This document shows positions 58,758 to 64,000 of a stretch of DNA of 64,000 nt, in pieces. Position 1 is the first letter of the stretch; the number at the start of each line of letters is the position of its first letter. The notes beneath the pieces were generated by a model. The model made no database searches, had not been told where the DNA came from, and was given only the letters and a program-made list of their open reading frames with translations. The position numbers and the translations under genes were made by a program. The stretch covers positions 50,474,624-50,538,623 of the forward strand of contig CM049308.1 of NCBI GenBank assembly GCA_026874595.1. Reading direction: 5' to 3'. This DNA is from Sipunculus nudus (Eukaryota > Annelida > Sipuncula > Golfingiida > Sipunculidae).

Positions 58758-61700
58758 TTTTGCTTTTTTAAGGCCTTGAAAAGGTCTTAAAATGCCAGGA
58801 ATCCTGACATAGGTCTTAAAAAGGTCTTAAATTTGATTTTACCTATCCTGGTATAAATAAATTTGCACAAACAGTTAGGTAATTGAACAGTTTGAGACAG
58901 TTTAGGAGAAGTTGCTGTTGTAACTTGTCAAAGAATGATCTCTGTAGATTCTCAGGACAGACTACAATGAGACCAGTCCCAACTTGTAGTGACCACCATT
59001 TGGGATCCTCAGTAGTTTTAAAGCATGGTAGGTTCATTACAGAATTCTATGTATAAAATGGTCTTAAGTTTTCTGTCAGCTGGTCTTAAAAAGGTCTTAA
59101 TTTACTTTGCCAAGAGGTGCAGGAACCCTGAATTATCATTTCTTATGTTTAATGTAGCTTTGCTCTTAGCATCAAAGAGGAATAAACACAAGCATACATG
59201 GCCAATGAATTAAAGAGTCTAATTAGTGTGACTGTACTGAAATAGGTAATAGGTATTACAGGGCAGTGCTGTGCTGTTGTAGAAAAGTGCTAGAATCTTT
59301 CTTATTCATAAAAGCAGGGACCCTCATAGGATAAAAAAAAATCAGTGCTTCTGAGAGAGAGAGAGTGAGAGAGAGAGAAGCAGTTCGTAGTGATCACCTG
59401 TAGTGATTTGTGATTTGTTGATTGGCCGTGGTTCATGTACAGTTCAGGTGGCTGTTACTAAAATCCTGCTGCTCTGAGTTGTTAGTCAGCATTACGATGA
59501 TAAACAACCAGGATCCATGCTGTAGTACTGGCCGAGGATCATGGCTGAAGCCTTCAGTATACTGCCCTCCATGAGTAATCTCAAGAGATGGGCATTAACA
59601 AGGGCTTGACATTGGCCCAGCAACACACACTACACATCTGTGTACACTCGATGGTGCAGGGGTGTTGACAGTGACATTGATATACCTCACATTATATATC
59701 TACCTGAGTGGCATGCTGTTAGTAATACAGATTCTGCAAGCTTTATTTATAATCTCTCTATAGATATAAAAAAAATGATAATTAAGCATAAATTTCTGTC
59801 AAAATAAGCAACAAGTATAAATACTCAAAAAGGAAAGTAATAAGGAAATTAAAAAAATGAAAAAGCTTATCCACCACTTGATCAGACCAACTGAAGAGAC
59901 TGTTTCATTATTTTTTATTCCTGAAGCCTTGTGTTGAAACATGATTTAACTCCGGAAATATAGAAGATGAATGATCTGAACTCCAATACTACTTATATAT
60001 GTACTGTATCATTTCATATATCATGATAGGTAAAGTATCATGAGACACCAGTAACATCATTGGGGCCCTAGTTATCAGTGTTGCACCTTCTCTTAACATG
60101 CCCTTTCTCCGTGTCATTTTCTAGCTGTTTTAAGGTTGAAAATAAATATGTACTTTAATGTGGACAGGAGAATAAGAAGATATAAATACCACAAATTAAC
60201 TTTATCTATGCTATTCATGAAATAAAGATGTAATTAAAAAATGGAAAACCTGATGAAATAATATAACTTTCGCATATTTGCATATATGCTGCAGGATTCA
60301 GTGTACTGTAATGATTTCGAGGTAGTGATCATTTAGTTTAAATATCTTTTGCAAATAAATCTTGCATACCAGGTATTTCTTTTTAAAGGAAAGTCATGTT
60401 AGCTTTCACCCACACAAATTCACACTTACTGACTCTGTTGCATCGAAATTAAAAGCAAAGAGAAACCGCAAGTCTGTAGCCCAGATCTGGAATATATAAT
60501 TGGACCTACTCTTACAATCAAATGTATAATAACTGGTCCCTGAAGTGATTTTAAGTCAGTTTTGACACATGCATGCCTCAGTGTAATTCTGTGGAAAGTA
60601 AATCATACTCATTTTTGTTTGATAAGTAAAACACATCATTCACATGAAGGCTTCTGGAGTGAATCTCTTAAAGAATGACAAGTCAGGCAGGGAATGTCTT
60701 AGAAAATGCTGTTCCTGATTTTGCATTCATTGATTATGAAATGTGTAACACGTTAACAAGCACAAGCAGCTTTTTACTGAAAAATGAAGTAAATTTGTTC
60801 ATACACTTAATCATACAACAATAATATAACATTTAAATTCTTGAATTTAGAGCAATATTATACATTATTATACTGTTATGTTAAGACCAGGTCATATTAA
60901 CTTTGAGTGTGGCATTAACTTACAAGTTGCGAGTCACTGGACAGTCACTGCACTATCATAATGAATCCATTGATATTAGTATGTTTAAGACAATTTGTGC
61001 AATAGACTATTATTAATCAATCATTGAAATTGGCAGTGTATCAGGCTTGTGCTAAGGGGTAATTTGGGGTTACCAGTATGGTTAAACCTGTGATAAATAG
61101 TGCATAATTATAGTCCATGTATGTGGTGTTTAGATTGTATGTTAGGTAAAAGAAATTTGGCTCGTGTGTCATGCATACAGCTTTTAAACAAGTTTTTTTA
61201 ATGTTAATGTCATTGCAGCATAATTATTACTGAAAAAAACAGCTGCCATGTGATTGATTTGAATTGTTTAATACATGATGATGAAGTGTTTAAGAGTTTC
61301 CTGAAAGTTTGCAGGGCATCATAATGTTAAGTAGTACATATTTTATTATTAACGCCCAATTATAAAAAGGGCTCAGATATAACACACCCTGCATGTTGTA
61401 TTATGGGTCTCTTTAGGGATAATGTAGCTTGGTGATCTACTATTTAACATATTTAGGATGATAGCTAGCTGCTGCTGTTATAGACCGCATTGTAGTTATC
61501 TGTTTGCTGAGAAGGCCTGTGCCTTATTTAGACAATACTAATTCTACCCTCATTGTGTGGCTTAATTTGACCCTGCATGCAGCTCTCATTATAGAAAGAT
61601 CAGATTGATTACAGAGCAAGGTCATTCTGACTGCTGTTAAGGGCACCTGGTAATAATATAATGCAGGACATTTTTGCACAGACCAAATTCAAGACCAAAT

Positions 61701-64000
61701 TTCAAATTTGTTATTTGCATGGCAATTTACATAGTTTGTCTCTCCTGCCAGACGGTTATATGGTACAGCTTTATATAAAATATACAATGCTTATTATGGC
61801 TGTCAGTTGAGGCAAGCTTTTGTGATTTTTCAGTGTACATGTAGTTATGTACATGATAAGAACCACCATTTCAAGGTAAAACATCCTGCAAAATATTTAA
61901 ATCAGAAATTCAAAAATGATTTCACCATTTGTTTTGAAATAAGATCAGTGTTTTGAGCATATTGGTAATGGAATGATAGACTTCCTTCAGCCCTGTTCAG
62001 ATTTTTCAAAACAGAAACATAAAATTCATGTTACTGTGATAAGATTTCACATTCATACACAAACATTTAATAAAAAAAAATGCAGGGAGAAGATAACATT
62101 TTGCACTTATGTTGATCATGAATCAACCAGGTAAAACTAGGTTGACTGATAAGGAAAATTAAAATCACACCAGTAATACCAACAATGAGTAAAAATAGGT
62201 TAAGTGTATATGATTTTCTTGAGCCTAGTTTCCATTATAATTATCTATGGGATATGTAGGTGATAGTAATTTTATAAAATCCCTCTGATATGATTTTATG
62301 TGATTTTATTTTATCCATCAATTAAATCAAAGAATTAAATTGTGGTGAGAAGAATTGATAAAAACTGCTGAATGTCTCAGCTGTTTAATTTGCATATGCT
62401 GTCTGGACCATTCCACCCACGGGAAAGTAAGAAAAATACCAGACATCATGTATATACCCCTGTATATCTTGGGGTAAACCTTTAGTGATCTGTGTTCTTG
62501 TGAAGTCAGAGACGTCTTCTTTGATTTACCATGAACACAAATGTTGAGCATGCTGGAAGACTTAGTATTAGTAAACCACCAAGTGGCTGGGTTTTGTGTG
62601 CTTGGTAGAAGCTACTGTTTCATCGCCAAGGTATACAAACCTGTAACATGGCATCAGGCATCAAGGTGGACTACAGCATAGGTAATCTTGTGTTCTTGAA
62701 CAAGAAATGTTTCCAGCCCCCGGATAAATCTATTTATAGTTCTTTAATCTTTAGTGATTTTACTGTTTCTGTTGAATTGTTAAAATTCAAATGTGATCTG
62801 ATATATGCAACTCAGTAGCAGGGTTGGGTCCTTTAAAGTATAGTGCAGCAAATACAACAGAACATTTGTGGTATAATTATGTTAGGCTATCTCAAGACAG
62901 CTGGTCTGTCTAAATGGTGGTTTTAATCCAAATTCCTGGTTCTGTACTATAGTACAGTAGTATCTTACTGATGCTGTTTAGGTTAACGTTAATGTTTCTG
63001 TGATTCTGAACCCTACTGCTGCACTGTTGATTGTGGAACTGTAATGCTGAGGCTGAGGTGCAAAAGAAATAAGTACAGCCCAAGAGAGAGCTTAACATAT
63101 GTAGACTAACCTTCAAATATCTGTCCAGAAAGTTAATGTCCCTGCTGGCTACCTGTAAAGCTTTAATGGGGTACAGTATTGATGATAAAATGATAGAGCA
63201 TGGACTGTGGACTGGTACTATATAGTTACTGCTGAATGCATGGAATTCTGTAGTTCTGCTTTAATTAATTCTGGTTTCCATGTGAAACAGCAGTTTGAAA
63301 ATTATAAGTGCAGTGTCAGTAAAAACATTACGACCATGCATAACAACACATTTTGGTCATGTGCTTGTACTTATCTGTTGGTTTGTGTGTGGTTATTTAA
63401 AAAAATGCTTTATTTAGTATCTGCATGGCATTATGCAGCTCAAGTGTATCCTTTGCTGTATGCATCCTTTTTAGTCACATGATCTGTGAACAGAGGGGAT
63501 ACTGGATGGTACAGTTTATGATTACATCATCTTGTGTGTTACAATGCAGCTGTTTCATTAGAGCCACACACCAGGGTGCTCACCAGGCCCTGATGATTAA
63601 GCCACCTCAGCGAGTCTTTGGTTCACACATCTGTTGAGCCACCACAGCTTATGTTTTATGAGTTCTCCTCTTTATTGTTTTTATTACCTTTTTAAGACAA
63701 GACAAATGGATGCATTATGTGAAAAGGGGTGATGGGTGTAACAACCAAGGGTACATACAGGTCACACAGATGTGGATCCTAAAAGATATGATGTATACCA
63801 GTTTTGTTATCCACCATTTAAAAAAAAAGAAAAGAAATAATTTAACTGATTGGTCATCAGTTAATGCCCTGTGGTACCCAGGTTCTCCAGATTGCTATCA
63901 AGTGGCCTCTATAGAATTGTAGTGGATCTGAAGTTAGAAAGTGCACACCCTGTCACAGAATCCAGTTTTCATAAACAATTTCAGGATAGTTGCACAAACT

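Larger units (their letters stand above)
56832..59130. mobile_element. Non-autonomous hAT-like element split by a Helentron-like insertion
   Basis: The outer ends CAGGGTTCCTG (56832-56842) and CAGGAACCCTG (59120-59130) are perfect inverted repeats. The left fragment is only about 34 bp long before the inserted element starts; the right fragment (58758-59130) has repeated GGTCTTAAAAAGGTCTTAA words. Removing the insert leaves an element of about 400 bp. The flanks do not give a clean 8-bp duplication (GATAATTA against AATTATCA), so the superfamily is tentative. Confidence 0.65.
51347..64000 (+). other. Intron 3 of the kinesin gene, continuing past the window end
   Basis: At least 12.6 kb without a recognisable kinesin exon. 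It contains a Helentron-like 5' end at 54527, a tRNA-like sequence at 56049-56119, nested elements at 56832-59130 and a GA-rich run near 59355-59380. In 51.4-54.5, 54.7-56.0 and 59.4-64.0 kb I see only AT-rich intron sequence. Confidence 0.65.

Overview
This is AT-rich animal nuclear DNA: short exons with canonical GT/AG borders, long introns, and many nested transposons and tandem repeats. The three genes (a receptor-type tyrosine phosphatase with fibronectin type III domains, a universal stress protein, a kinesin-3-like motor) and the Helitron/Helentron-like and hAT elements suggest a marine lophotrochozoan invertebrate, most likely a mollusc. That is an inference from gene and repeat style, not from a diagnostic marker.

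Layout. (1) 1-7740, plus strand: the 3' part of a receptor-type protein tyrosine phosphatase gene. Four exons are visible: fibronectin III domains, a glycosylated stalk, one membrane helix and two tandem phosphatase domains. Both domains carry degenerate catalytic motifs, so this looks like a double pseudophosphatase. (2) 11409-36289, minus strand: a complete four-exon gene for a 254-residue universal stress protein with an unusual His/Ser-rich octapeptide-repeat tail. Its introns of about 12 kb and 11 kb hold most of the mobile DNA. It converges on the phosphatase gene. (3) 44918-51346 and beyond, plus strand: the first three exons of a kinesin motor, starting from its initiator methionine. 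The rest of the motor, including the P-loop, lies past the window end. The stress protein and kinesin genes are divergent, with 8.6 kb between their start codons.

Mobile and repeated DNA. A Helentron-like non-autonomous family recurs in both orientations (13.5, 15.0, 26.9-32.7, 38.9, 54.5 and 56.9 kb). Its termini contain short palindromes, and two copies about 42 kb apart keep the same open frame, which resembles the end of an endonuclease domain. A second, Helitron-type family (25.4 and 41.3-42.4 kb) ends in a hairpin followed by CTAG and carries 280-bp tandem core repeats. A hAT transposon with an uninterrupted 554-codon transposase (28508-31318) sits inside one Helentron-like copy, flanked by an 8-bp target duplication with one mismatch. 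A non-autonomous hAT element (34531-35448) has a perfect 8-bp target duplication, a small element with 3-bp TTA duplications lies at 23491-23776, and another hAT-like element at 56832-59130 is split by a Helentron-like insertion. Minisatellites of 34, 45 and 33 bp lie in introns; the 33-bp array has a 165-bp higher-order period. An inverted-repeat unit at 42.7 kb contains a hammerhead-ribozyme-like core with one critical base changed.

The three genes have no evident joint pathway. The clearest biology is the degenerate phosphatase, the stress protein tail with its in-frame alternative donor, and the layered transposon insertions.
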